Origin: Lobosporangium transversale
Lineage: Eukaryota > Mortierellomycota > Mortierellomycetes > Mortierellales > Mortierellaceae
NCBI RefSeq assembly: GCF_002105155.1
Contig: NW_019029037.1
Coordinates: 124,001-188,000 of the forward strand
DNA: 64,000 bases
Direction of reading: 5' to 3'
The notes under the pieces are model-generated. The model worked only from the letters and a program-made list of their open reading frames with translations. It ran no database searches and had not been told where the DNA came from. Numbering within the stretch: position 1 is the stretch's first letter; each line of letters begins with the position of its first letter. Below, one piece after another: positions 41,307-51,154 of the stretch. Position numbers and translations under genes: made by a program.

Positions 41307-41558
41307 TCAAGGTTCGAAGCAGACTCCCTTGTAAACGAACACGTAGGAGTTCGGGTGCATGCAGTTATACTTGTTCAGCTCACAAGGGTTTCCAAATGTT
41401 CGCATGACTCCAGTTAACGTAGATTTTGCACAGACAGGATCATATATCGTTATACAAGAATGAGGGCACTTGGTTGGTGCAGTTTGCACAGAGGAGGGCA
41501 TAATCAATGCCACAAGAGCGACAAGAAGAGCAACAGTGCTTGAGGGAAAAGGTTGCAT
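41307..41558 (-). CDS. Secreted Kazal-like protease-inhibitor domain protein 1
   Basis: Small single-exon gene for 83 residues. A clear signal peptide (hydrophobic core VALLVALVALIMPSS, cleavage probably after the following AQT/QTA region) precedes one six-cysteine domain. The order C-X3-C, then IYDPVC, then TFGNPCELNKYNC and a final Cys fits the Kazal fold (YDPVC and the N-x-C-x-L-x4-C block are characteristic). Kazal proteins bind and block serine proteases outside the cell; in fungi and oomycetes they may act against host or competitor proteases. The reactive-site specificity is not predictable here. A TATAAAAG box lies 83 bp upstream. Two paralogs follow on the same strand at 46.1 and 48.6 kb. 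Confidence 0.82.
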   Translation of the reverse strand: MQPFPSSTVALLVALVALIMPSSVQTAPTKCPHSCITIYDPVCAKSTLTGVMRTFGNPCELNKYNCMHPNSYVFVYKGVCFEP

Positions 41559-42333
41559 TTTGACAGAGCGAGAGGATTTTAAAGACGAGGTGATTGCTTG
41601 ATGACGAACAGGTTTTGATGAAGAAATGAAAGGCTTTTATACAAAAAAGAAAGGACCCATCGAGTTTCAGCCATATCTTTGTCGTTCTTGAAATAACTGC
41701 CTTTCACAGCCGCAAGAACAGACGACAGTGCAAGATTTGGTGTCTAGAATGACGGGTGACCAAAAAACAAAAACAAAAACAAAAAAAAAAAAGTAACGAA
41801 GCATCTTGAAACCGATGCACGTCGGCGAATGCGTGTCAAAAATAGGTTGAACACTGTTGGTCCAGAAAGTCTGTCTCCGTATTCACGGCGTTTCTTTTTT
41901 TTTTTTTTTTTTTTTTTGAAAATGTTGGCGCCTCAGGGATCACACACATTGCAGCCATAACTATTTTTACAGATGTTTCTTTCTATCAGTTTGAATAGAC
42001 ATTAATAAAAAGAAGAGTCGTTCATTTTTGTTATTCCACCGATTCTGTTATGCACAAAATAAAAACACTGAAAAAAAAAACTGCTCTAATTAGACACGGT
42101 GTCCTGTAGGATTGCATAGACATTCCTGTGTTTAGAGGGTTGACTTTTCGCTCGCACATCACTACATCAGCGATGGTGTGGTAACTCAAGGTAAAAGAGA
42201 AATAACAATATAACATATTGATTATTTCAATACTTTTTAATGGTGGTATACCACCAGTCTATCATAATTCTTATATGTCTATCAACTCTAAAAATGGCTT
42301 TGATGTAAATCGACGAAAGCTTGAGTGCAATAC
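41559..42333. other. Promoter of Kazal-like gene 1 and 3' region of the polygalacturonase gene
   Basis: Holds the TATA box at 41634, a T-tract at about 41896-41917 and otherwise featureless AT-rich DNA. No further gene. Confidence 0.5.
41634..41641 (-). promoter_or_regulatory. TATA box of Kazal-like gene 1
   Basis: TATAAAAG on the minus strand, 83 bp before the ATG at 41558. Confidence 0.65.
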
Positions 42334-43224
42334 TTAGCAACCGCTAGGCTTGGGAGAGATTCCACTACGTAACATGGAATCCAAAATGATTAGAATACAT
42401 ATGCATAATTAAGAGAAAGTAAACTCGTCCGATTCAAGAGAGGAACAGCGAAGAAGGTAAAAGTTAAAAGAAAGAAAGAAAGAAAGAAGAGAAGAAGAAA
42501 AAAAAAAAAAAAAGTGACTTACGTGCATTTAGGCGATGCTCCAGTAATGTTAATCTTTTGGAAATTGAACTTGTCGCACTTGGCACAGAGGATGTAGACA
42601 TTGTTTCTTCCTTTCTTGCTCATGGTACCACGGATGTTGTTGAGGTTCACATTGGTGATAGGAGCGGCCCCACCAGGCTTTCCAGTGGGTCCTTCATTGG
42701 TGTAATCCTGTTGGATAATAACACCATACTTGTGAATGTTGGACATTGTAATGTCTGTATAGGTAATATTGTTGACTTTACCGCCCGTCGCGTTGGCATA
42801 GGCCTTGATACGGACAGCGTTGTCAGAGTTCACAATGTTACAGCGAGCGATTGAAACACCATCAACCACTCCACCAGCCTTGATAGAACCCTGTTTTTTT
42901 AATGGCGATGTTTTTTTTGTAAAAGAGGTAGGAGCGTATGAGTAAAAAAAAAAAAAAAAAAAAAAGAAGCTCTGTTTGCATATTCACAGACAGCAATACT
43001 CTCTTAAAGTCTTTCTTTTTCTTTTTTTTTTTACTGCTTATACGTACAATTGAAACACCATGACCACCATCGCAAAGATTGTCGTTGAAGACGATGTTGG
43101 AGCCGCTGTTGACAGCAAGGCAATCGTCGTTATTGTACACTTTGGCACCTACAATTGTGATACCTTTGGAGTCACCAGAGATATCAAAGCCATCTGTATT
43201 GTGGCCAAGACTATAGCTGGGTCC

Positions 43225-43255
<31 letters not shown>

Positions 43256-43611
43256 CGTGAATTCAAAAGAAATAAAAAAAAAAAAAAAAAGGAAATAAAA
43301 GCATCGTAAGAAAAAAAAAAAAGATTGAGTCATATCCAGAAACCACCATATTGAAAGTGCGTAAGGATTAACAGATCCCTCCTGAAAATATATGTAACGA
43401 TACAAGGCATTTGAGCAACTTACGGTTATCAATGGTAATGTCCTTAAGAATAAGTCCATTACAGTTATTGACAGAGAAGGTGTGGACAGGCGATCTAAGG
43501 ATAGTCAGTCCAGTAATTGAACCACTCATTTTGCGGAGTCTGACAAACTTGGGCTTATTGACACCACCATTGCCTCCTTTGCCATCCCAATATGCCTTTG
43601 TCAGGAGTAGT

Positions 43612-43645
<34 letters not shown>

Positions 43646-44281
43646 TTAACGGTTAAGACGATGTTTCATTCGTGCCACTCAATAAACTAAAATGAAGTAG
43701 CAAAAAAAGAAAAAAAAAAAAAAAAAAGACACTTACTGGACCGTTGCCATCGAAAACTCCCTTGGTGCCATCAATGTTAATGTTCGAACCACCAATGGTG
43801 ACGAGGTCGTGGTCCTTTCCAAGATTCCCTTTGGCGAACGTGATAGTGCCAGCTAATGAAGATCAGAGTGGTTGTTGTAAGCTTCGACGTTGACCTCTGT
43901 TGAGAGCAGGAACAATTATGAGACTGAGGAAAACAAAGAAAAAAAAAAAGTGTGGGATAAAGAAAAACATACTAATCTTGATTGTGGTGCCGGTCTTGAG
44001 TCCAGTGAGATCAATCTTTTTGTTAGCAGGCACGGTAAATGGGCCTTGGATGACAATCGCACTACAACCTTTGGTCCCTGCGATTTGCTCGTAAGATGTA
44101 GCGGTGCATCCGGCACGTGTCTAAAGGGTGCAAAAGAATAGTATGAGACAGTTCGAAGGTTAAGTTGGTAAGGAAGGTCTCACAGCCATGTTCTTCTCGT
44201 TCACTTAGCGACCCTCACCTGGACAGGCCCAGCAATGACGGTAGTGGCCAAAATGGCGGGAACGATAAGAGAAATTCTCAT
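42334..44281 (-). CDS. Secreted endo-polygalacturonase, glycoside hydrolase family 28
   Basis: Extracellular pectinase hydrolysing alpha-1,4-galacturonan. Seven exons: 44281-44219, 44120-43973, 43852-43737, 43595-43424, 43226-43048, 42890-42523 and 42364-42334 (31 nt). They join in phase to give 358 residues, normal for fungal GH28 enzymes. Residues 1-17 are a signal peptide ([18 protein letters not shown]). GH28 hallmarks are all present: [17 protein letters not shown] (the catalytic aspartates), GGHGVSI (the active-site histidine) and AVRIKAY (the RIK substrate-binding motif). Several cysteines fit the usual disulfides, ending in SGC. The two introns before the 43595 and 43226 exons end in AAG, one after a continuous A-tract. 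A TATA box lies at 44381. Its neighbours are Kazal-like inhibitor genes, so the locus is a secretome patch. Confidence 0.93.
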
Positions 44282-44380
44282 GATGGAGAGTAGGAAGCAA
44301 TTCTGAGTAAGGGTTGAGGATTTGGAGTGCTTGTTGTTTTGGATGGGTGTTTTGTTTCCTACAACGGCAGACATATCGCC

Positions 44381-44389
44381 CTTTTTATA
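44381..44389 (-). promoter_or_regulatory. TATA box of the polygalacturonase gene
   Basis: TATAAAAAG on the minus strand, 108 bp before the ATG at 44281. Confidence 0.6.
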
Positions 44390-45299
44390 CTGTCGAGAGT
44401 CCTTTGTCGAGGATGATGGCATGTGCATGCCTATAGTCTTCTGTTTGTGGAGTAGCGATGCTATTCAGCTCTAGAAGACAGCAATCCTCAATTGGATATA
44501 ATATGGATCCAAGAAGCTGCCATTACACAAATTAACATTTCAATGAAATTATTACCTTGTGCAACCGCCAGAGCCATGGACGTTGTACTAGAAGAAAAGT
44601 ACCAAAGACAGGGCATATGTTATGAAAAGGATCCCCACGGTCAATTGTGGAGCAGTTTATTTAAGGGAAGGTACTGACATGCAGCTAGAGTTTAGGGTCC
44701 AGGTTCTCAAACATAGTGGCGGGTAATAGCATGGGAAATTAGGAAATTAACATGGTCAATGTGTCACAGTCATTTGTTTGTATCTCATGGAATTTATTTT
44801 AAATTGCCTGAACCTTGTCATATTAAATGCAGGAAGGTGTACACCCGTGGGATACATCCACATTGAATAAAAAAAAAAGCTCTTCTTGATCGAAGTTTGG
44901 CAGCCTATAGTTTATAAGACCGATCCAAGAGAGGAATGGTATCTGGCTGTTATGGTCAATTAACAACACGAGTCGCGTAATGTTGCTTTGTCTGCAAGTG
45001 TGAATGTGAATGTGAATGTGAGCACAGGCATAAATGGGATATTTGAAGCCAATTGGGATGACCGTGGCTTGTGCTTATTATCTGCAAATAAAATATGGAT
45101 GGTCTTGGCTTGTTAAATCGTTTTTAATTAGCACTCATAGACACCCAGGATTAAGCAACACGAGAGCCCAAACTGAAGGCCGAATGCGCATTCAAGAGAG
45201 ACCTTCTGACTGAGTTACAGTACAATGGGGGCACACACTACCAGGTCGACAACAGATTTAACAAGTAAAGTTAACCGGAAATCTTTTTCACAGTGGCAA

Positions 45300-45690
45300 C
45301 AAAAAATAAAATGGTAAGAATAAATTTCATATAAGACCAGACATATCTCCAGATGATTGAAGTGGATCAAGTGATCTGTCTCATGTAGAGTGGTCCAGGC
45401 GCAGTAGCGCTGAATGTTGGAAAAGAGAACATAGATTTCCGTAGGAGATGGGCCGGTAACTAATAGGATAGGCAATTGAGATGCTGACGCGACAGGTATA
45501 TTTCCTGACTGGCGCTGACATGCAGCGGCCTCATCAGAGATTATGGTGACCACAGCGCCAAGTTCCTAATTTAATTGGTAATTGCTTTTAGCCCTTGAAG
45601 TGGCTGATACAACGAGGAAGCTCACATCCTCAGTATTCGAGCGAAGTAAACTGCTGACAGCCCATTGGTCCTTAATGAATACCGACCCTC
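45300..45690 (-). pseudogene. Possible gene remnant of unknown family
   Basis: On the minus strand an open stretch ending in RSNTED meets GTGAGC, and after an intron of about 60 nt ending AATTAG the frame continues with ELGAVVTIISDEAAACQ, then ASQLPILLVTGPSPTEIY. The two parts read like ordinary folded protein, unlike the surrounding AT-rich noise. Upstream the same frame hits a stop and no start is found; downstream it runs into low-quality sequence. It was not recognised and may be a degraded gene or a chance open frame. Confidence 0.3.
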
Positions 45691-46058
45691 CGAAGGGACA
45701 ATGCCAATCCAAGATGGAGTAACCCCAAAGCTTCCAGCTTCATACGATACTTGGGTGCATTGACATGAATCATGCATAAAACCTTAGCAGCTAGCGCGGA
45801 AAGCTATTCAAAGAGAGAATGCAATAGTAGCATATATTTCTATAAGACTCATGAGACAAATACTCAAAGGATGCAAGGTCCTAACTAGACTAATCTCAAT
45901 TATCCATTTTTCATATTTCTCATGTTTTGGAAGCTCTCGCAGAAGCGAATGGAATAAAAAACAACTGCTTAGCTTTTATTTTTATTAATTCAGTGATAAA
46001 ATCAAGCTAACTAGCGCTTGCGCTTGTAAAGCAGATGCCTTTGTAATCATTGCCCTTA

Positions 46059-46337
46059 TTAACAGGCTCCATCACGGATGAACTGATAGGGATCGTATGG
46101 GTACTTGCAGTTATGTAAATCCAAATAGCACGAGTTTTCAAATGTTTTTTGCCTGCCGCTCATGCCGGCTGCACAGACAGGATCATAGAGTGTAGGGCAG
46201 CCAACAGGACATTCAACTGCTGCCTCGGGTTGCTCAGAAGGAGGAAGTGGGCTTGCAACGACAGACTCGATCATGGTCATGATTATAGCCACAGTAGAGG
46301 CTAGGAATACAGTAGCAGTTGGGAGGGAGAAGTGCAT
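46059..46337 (-). CDS. Secreted Kazal-like protease-inhibitor domain protein 2
   Basis: Single-exon gene for 92 residues, starting MHFSLPTATVFLASTVA at 46337. The signal peptide runs to about residue 29 (ESVVASPLPP), then an acidic linker, then the six-cysteine Kazal-like domain: CPVGC, TLYDPVCAAG, TFENSCYLDLHNC and a last Cys as the C-terminal residue. Spacing of cysteines follows its neighbour at 41.3 kb. The frame stays open upstream, but the ATG at 46337 starts the signal peptide and lies 102 bp from a TATA box. Role inferred as extracellular serine-protease inhibition; specificity unknown. Confidence 0.82.
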   Translation of the reverse strand: MHFSLPTATVFLASTVAIIMTMIESVVASPLPPSEQPEAAVECPVGCPTLYDPVCAAGMSGRQKTFENSCYLDLHNCKYPYDPYQFIRDGAC

Positions 46338-48596
46338 TTTTGTTGCGTTTTTCGTAAAGGTCGGAGGAGTAGAGTAATGGGTTCTAAAATGCAATAGGTA
46401 AAAAGAAGGTATTGACCCATCAGAGTTAATCTTTTTATACTTGAAAGAAAGCCTCTCGACCAATTGATGATTACTCATCTTGTCCGAAGCAAAACACTCT
46501 AGGGACAGAATCAAAACACCTGCGAGGGCCACGCTACTAAGGCAACAATGCCGTTGACGCCGTCATTGCTAATAGATGCTTGCAGCTAAGCCGGCTTGAG
46601 CCTTGATAATTGTCAATGTCAATGTCCTATAAGCACATCACCTTGCTCTTTTTTTTTTTAAATACAAACATTGTCATGGAGAATGATTGGTTAGGAGATT
46701 TTTTTGTTGACACCCTACAAACATCCTTGCTACTCTAGAAACAATAAACGCGCCGCTTTTTATGATAGCTGTTTCTCTTTGCTCTATATGAGTAGTCGAA
46801 ATATGATTGTGTGCCATCAACATGTATATACAAAGAAATGATTACCCTAGCCCCATGGTTTGGTGAAAGTAGACGAGTGATCGGTTGATGTGCTCCTGTC
46901 AAAAAGTCTAAACCAAGCACTGTAGTTGTAGTAAAATGAAGGGAGAGTGAGTAAAGCTTTGCCTCAACTTCATACTAGGATTGAACTCATCTCTTCTTTT
47001 TTTCTCACGTTTATGCTCAATATCAGTGAGAGAGTTCCTATTCTAATTCTATGCTAGTTGCAGTGATATATTATGATTTTTATGATATTATACTTAGTAT
47101 TACCGCAGATAAAAGCTATTGGGATGTAGCTGCACAAAACAATAAAAAAAGACAAAGGAGCGGTCGGAGCGGTCGGAGCGGAGCACATTATTGGCTACGT
47201 GATCTAAGTAAAATATGCACTCTCCAAAAAAATAAAATAAAATAAAACCCTGCTGTAACTCTTCACTGCAGCACCGTTTTAGTTGCTAAGCTAGCTTCAG
47301 AAGACGCATATAGCATATCATGTAAATTGTTATGTCTTCTGTCAACCCCTGCTTTACTAACTTCCACCTCACAGAAAAGTTTACTTTATCTCGGCTGCTT
47401 TGGAAGTCGCTACTTTGGTGTCCGCTCAGTATCAGATAGAAAAACAGATTAAGAGAAGATAAAATAAATTTACATTGGTATTCATCTTTAGACTCATGAG
47501 TTTAATAAAGTAACAGTATGATAGAAATAAATAAACAATGGCCTGTTATTCGTTCTTGTTAATTGCGTTGTCTGGAGAATGCAGCTTATCTCAAGAAATC
47601 ATTGGCTCAACTTATTTTGGATTCTCTTGAAAGCCTCTATAGACGCTTTCAGGCATTCAGCGACTCGTTCTAGTCAAGCAACAGCGCTAGACAGGGCGAA
47701 AGAGATATCAATTATTACAGAGGATGGGACAGCACCCAGAAGGATAACAATTCGAGATACTGATGCAGCTGGGGCCCATACTAGGCTAGTCCTGACATGA
47801 AGGAGCTTCGGTTCAGGTTATAGCGACAGGTTAAAATAATATGCCCAGTTTTAAAATAGACGAGGGTAGTATGTCTAGGACCAATATCATATTTTCCTAC
47901 AGCTGAACCCCATGGGTGCAGTTATTGGCCATTCTTGGTCTCTCTCAACAACACAATCTTGGATCTTTTCAGTATAGAACACGAACGACAGGAGCTGTGC
48001 AACGAGTGCACCAGCAAGATCTCAATAAAAGGAATACTTGCGCGATGGAGGCTTATTTTTTTGTTTGTTTTAATTGATGTTAGCATTTCACGTAAAACGA
48101 CCAAAATAGGCATTCGTATATGATGTTAATTTTCGTATATCCCCGCGCAACCAAATGTAGCCGAATTTGAACTAACAATAATATAAACGCTCTCGCGAGG
48201 CATAAACATGATTATTCATTGGTGTATCTGCAGAACTGGCCTTCTATTGCTTAATTTTCTAGGGCTAATGATAGCACTCGAGAAGTTTGTACACTTGAAA
48301 GAAGAGAGGACGAATGTGTGGCAATATATTTTTTGAGCAGGAAAGGCGTATTCACCCTTTTGCACTTCGCTCAGATGAAGCTTATGCTTTGTATCTTTTG
48401 TAAAAGAGAGCAAGATAAATATGCCGCCTTGGTAAAGATTAGAAAAGTACTAAATTAAGGAAATGGATATAGTTCTTGTTCCTTTATTGTGCTAAGGCAA
48501 TGTGCAAGCTCTGCTGGCATTGCAAATCTTATTTGTAAAATCACGTCCATATTTGTTGATTACACCAAACGATGTTTTCTGATTAAGCATTCCTGC
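46338..48596. other. 2.3-kb gap between Kazal-like genes 2 and 3
   Basis: No supported gene. A GGAGCGGTC-type triplicated 9-mer occurs near 47158-47180. Short open frames at 47.6 and 48.0 kb lack start context and domains. Composition is AT-rich throughout. Confidence 0.45.
46431..46439 (-). promoter_or_regulatory. TATA box of Kazal-like gene 2
   Basis: TATAAAAAG on the minus strand, 102 bp before the chosen ATG at 46337. Confidence 0.6.
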
Positions 48597-48941
48597 TTAG
48601 CATGGTCTATTGGCGACAACATTATACCTGTTACTAGGGTTCTTGCAATTGAAAATGGTCAATTCACATCTGTTGCCAAATGTCCGGCGACGACCGCTTC
48701 TCTGCTGACCACACACAGGCTGGTAGATTCGAGTACATGCCTCTGGGCAAATTCGACGCTTGACTATACCCTCGTGTTGGTGGCGCCACTGCTCTGCCTG
48801 GCGCTGGGAGTCGAGGGCATTGATTGGTGTAGGACTTGCCTTAACAGCCATTTTCATGGTCATGATCGTGATTATGAAAATGACAATGAGCATGGTGGTG
48901 AGCGGTATGTGCGGGACAAAGGCACTTTTCATTAAAGGCAT
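48597..48941 (-). CDS. Secreted Kazal-like protease-inhibitor domain protein 3
   Basis: Single-exon gene for up to 114 residues. A strongly hydrophobic N-terminal segment (MLIVIFIITIMTMKMAVKAS) is the signal region; translation may begin at residue 1, 4 or 17, and the TATA-to-ATG spacing favours the first two. A KR pair (about residues 60-61) just before the cysteine domain could be a Kex2-type processing site, leaving a short pro-region. The domain has CPEAC, IYQPVCGQQ, TFGNRCELTIFNC and a terminal Cys, as in the two paralogs. The residue pair after the third cysteine differs among the three, so their inhibitory targets may differ. Confidence 0.8.
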   Translation of the reverse strand: MPLMKSAFVPHIPLTTMLIVIFIITIMTMKMAVKASPTPINALDSQRQAEQWRHQHEGIVKRRICPEACTRIYQPVCGQQRSGRRRTFGNRCELTIFNCKNPSNRYNVVANRPC

Positions 48942-49735
48942 GTTGATGAAGAAACAGATGTGGGGAGAGGGTCAATACAAAAAATTTTGGTTCAGGTTCT
49001 GCAGGTCAGGACAAGTTATATAAATATCTCTTCCTAAAACCTTGCCCGGTCTTGGACACTCGAAAGTATTCACCGGAATTGGCTTAGTTGATATACGAGG
49101 GAAAAATTAATACTTGCTCTCTTCTCGTATAAGACATTCTATCTTTCGCTGATGATGCAAACTATGCTTTCAACGTTCAGATGATGTACGTTCTGAGGCG
49201 AAATTTCAATGGATGTGGCGGCTTTTTGAGAATAAGTGCCATGGCAACGAAGGTCGTTCTGTCCGAAACTCATATATATCTTGTGATATAAACGATCATT
49301 CTTTGCGATCAGAAAAGCGATATATCTGTTTCTAGCCATAATCACGCTACAAACGCTACAGTCCACTGAGCCAATGAGTTGGGGGCCGGAGCAAAACCAG
49401 AGGTTGGCGCAACCGATTGACTGATCAGGCTGCAAGTCCGTAAATCAGCTATTGTCCAGTTCTTCTCAACACAATATAATGCCACGGTAAGCCTACACCA
49501 TTTTACATCCCAGTGCCGCACAATGAGAAAAAGAACTATGATAGTATGATAGTGTTGGTTTAGAGTTAGACACAGTCGTTTTTATGATCTGCAAGCATGT
49601 TGACATTGCTAATATATGGGAAAAGACAAGACTTTGAGCCACCGCGAAATACACAAACTTATTGATGATTTCTACCTAGCTAATGGCCATAGCATTTTTT
49701 CTTTTTTCCTCTCCAGCAAAAGCTGATATCTGGAG
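48942..49735. other. Gap between Kazal-like gene 3 and the terminal-repeat element
   Basis: No supported gene. A TATATAA at 49016-49022 (-) lies 81 bp before the first ATG of Kazal-like gene 3. Confidence 0.45.
49016..49022 (-). promoter_or_regulatory. TATA box of Kazal-like gene 3
   Basis: TATATAA on the minus strand, 81 bp before the ATG at 48941. Confidence 0.55.
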
Positions 49736-49853
49736 TAGGCTCGTCACCAGCCTGAGGACGAAGTTCATGTGCACATGTACGTGCTGAAAGGCAAATGTGG
49801 TTTGCTCTTGCAGACACTTCTCTCTCAGGCTGGTGACGAGCCTAACGGAGCCC
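49736..49853. repeat. 118-bp MITE-like unit at the left end of the element
   Basis: The first 20 bp are repeated inverted as the last 20 bp (49834-49853), so the left terminus is itself a small foldback. The right terminus of the 3-kb element has only one copy. Confidence 0.75.
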
Positions 49854-49941
49854 CTTGGTTTCGCGCGAACATTTTTTCTAATCATCAAATCAAATCATCA
49901 ATCCAATCCCTCCATTCCATGACCCTGTGGGTCCTTGTTAT

Positions 49942-49971
<30 letters not shown>
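49942..49971. repeat. Poly-A tract inside the element
   Basis: An A-homopolymer of about 30 nt near the left end of the terminal-repeat element. Confidence 0.85.
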
Positions 49972-49975
<4 letters not shown>

Positions 49976-50461
49976 AGTCGTGGAACAGCGAATGCAGCGA
50001 AGGCCCAAAAAATAATTCAAGACAAATAAAAACAGAGGGAGATTGATATCGAAGAATCAAAAGCAAGGTCGCTTTTTGGCTGCTACAATCCAGTTGCTGT
50101 GCATGCACCTTTCCTAAAACCCCGTATAGACTTAAAATCGAGTAAAATGCCTTGCAAAAAGAATTCTTCTTCGCCTCTGGGCTGGCGAAGTGCAAAAGAT
50201 AAGAGAATGGCTTATGAAGCCCTAATGGATGCTGCAATAAGTGATTTATATATAGCTCAAATGCTGCCTCTATAGCCGTTCCTTTTTCTCTATTGAGAAG
50301 CTTAGTCAAGCGTGTACAAACCACAATCACTACTTAAGTTATAAATCGTATGCTTTATAACACTACTGCTTCGACAGCCTCGGCAGCATCTCCTGCAATG
50401 ATGGCTGCTGTAACAACACATTTACCAAAGGGTTCCTCAAAGGAGATTCTAAAACTATTGT

Positions 50462-50878
50462 CTATGCATGGTTGACTTGCTGCTGTTGATTTACTTGCGG
50501 CGTTCCGAAGCTTTGTAGAAACTCCCTCTTCTGTTCCTCTAACTCCAGCTCTACCACTTTCCGCTGCATGCTTTCCAGCCTCTCCATCTCTATGTTATGG
50601 TTCAGTTGACATGACACTGCTAAATTTTGGCGAATCCTTGATAGTATTAGCTGTGCCCGTGGCTGTTGACCCTGTGGTGCTCGTCTCGTCAGTGGTTCTG
50701 AATCTTGCCATGCCAGTGGTTCTGGAGCTTGTGGTAGTAGCTCTTGCAGCGATGACTGTTGAAGTCGATTTTGCACTGACGGAGAAGCTTCTAGTAGCAG
50801 CTTTATAGAGTGTTGCAATGATTGGACTTCCCTCGGCTGTGTTAAATGAAGGCTTGGATTCCGGTGTAACTGCATCAT
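50462..50878 (-). CDS. Unknown Gln/Leu-rich coiled-coil open frame within the element
   Basis: Open frame of 138 residues starting MMQLHRNPSLHLTQPREVQS, with a likely coiled coil in the second half (MERLESMQRKVVELELEEQK) and a Q/V/N-rich end. It was not recognised. It lies downstream of the helicase remnant on the same strand, inside the terminal repeats, and may be the helicase's C-terminal region or an element-specific protein. No splice evidence links them. Low confidence that it is expressed. Confidence 0.35.
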   Translation of the reverse strand: MMQLHRNPSLHLTQPREVQSLQHSIKLLLEASPSVQNRLQQSSLQELLPQAPEPLAWQDSEPLTRRAPQGQQPRAQLILSRIRQNLAVSCQLNHNIEMERLESMQRKVVELELEEQKREFLQSFGTPQVNQQQQVNHA

Positions 50879-51154
50879 TAATTATTGTAATATTTATCCC
50901 TTGGACATCTGGTGATCACTTGGCTGCTGCCTCTTTTACATGATGTCGGCGTTCAAATTTACTAAGATCTTGCACAAGTCTGATGCATGCTTCGGTATAA
51001 GAGGTGTCCAATCAATAGAGGACGAGATCGATTCGGGCGTTGTAATCCAAACGCTCTTACTGACAATCTTCTTTATCATATTGTCTGACATTACAGCATC
51101 TTGATCACACATAAAGTATATGTCACTGACCTCGGTGTGGAATGTATGATCTTT

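Larger units (their letters stand above)
44282..46058. other. 1.8-kb gap with a possible decayed gene
   Basis: Holds the polygalacturonase promoter. The stretch 44,430-45,200 has no coding signal, only a GTGAAT repeat (about 45000-45023). A spliced-looking open stretch near 45,300-45,690 (-) is listed separately. The 45,900-46,058 end is AT-rich. Confidence 0.45.
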
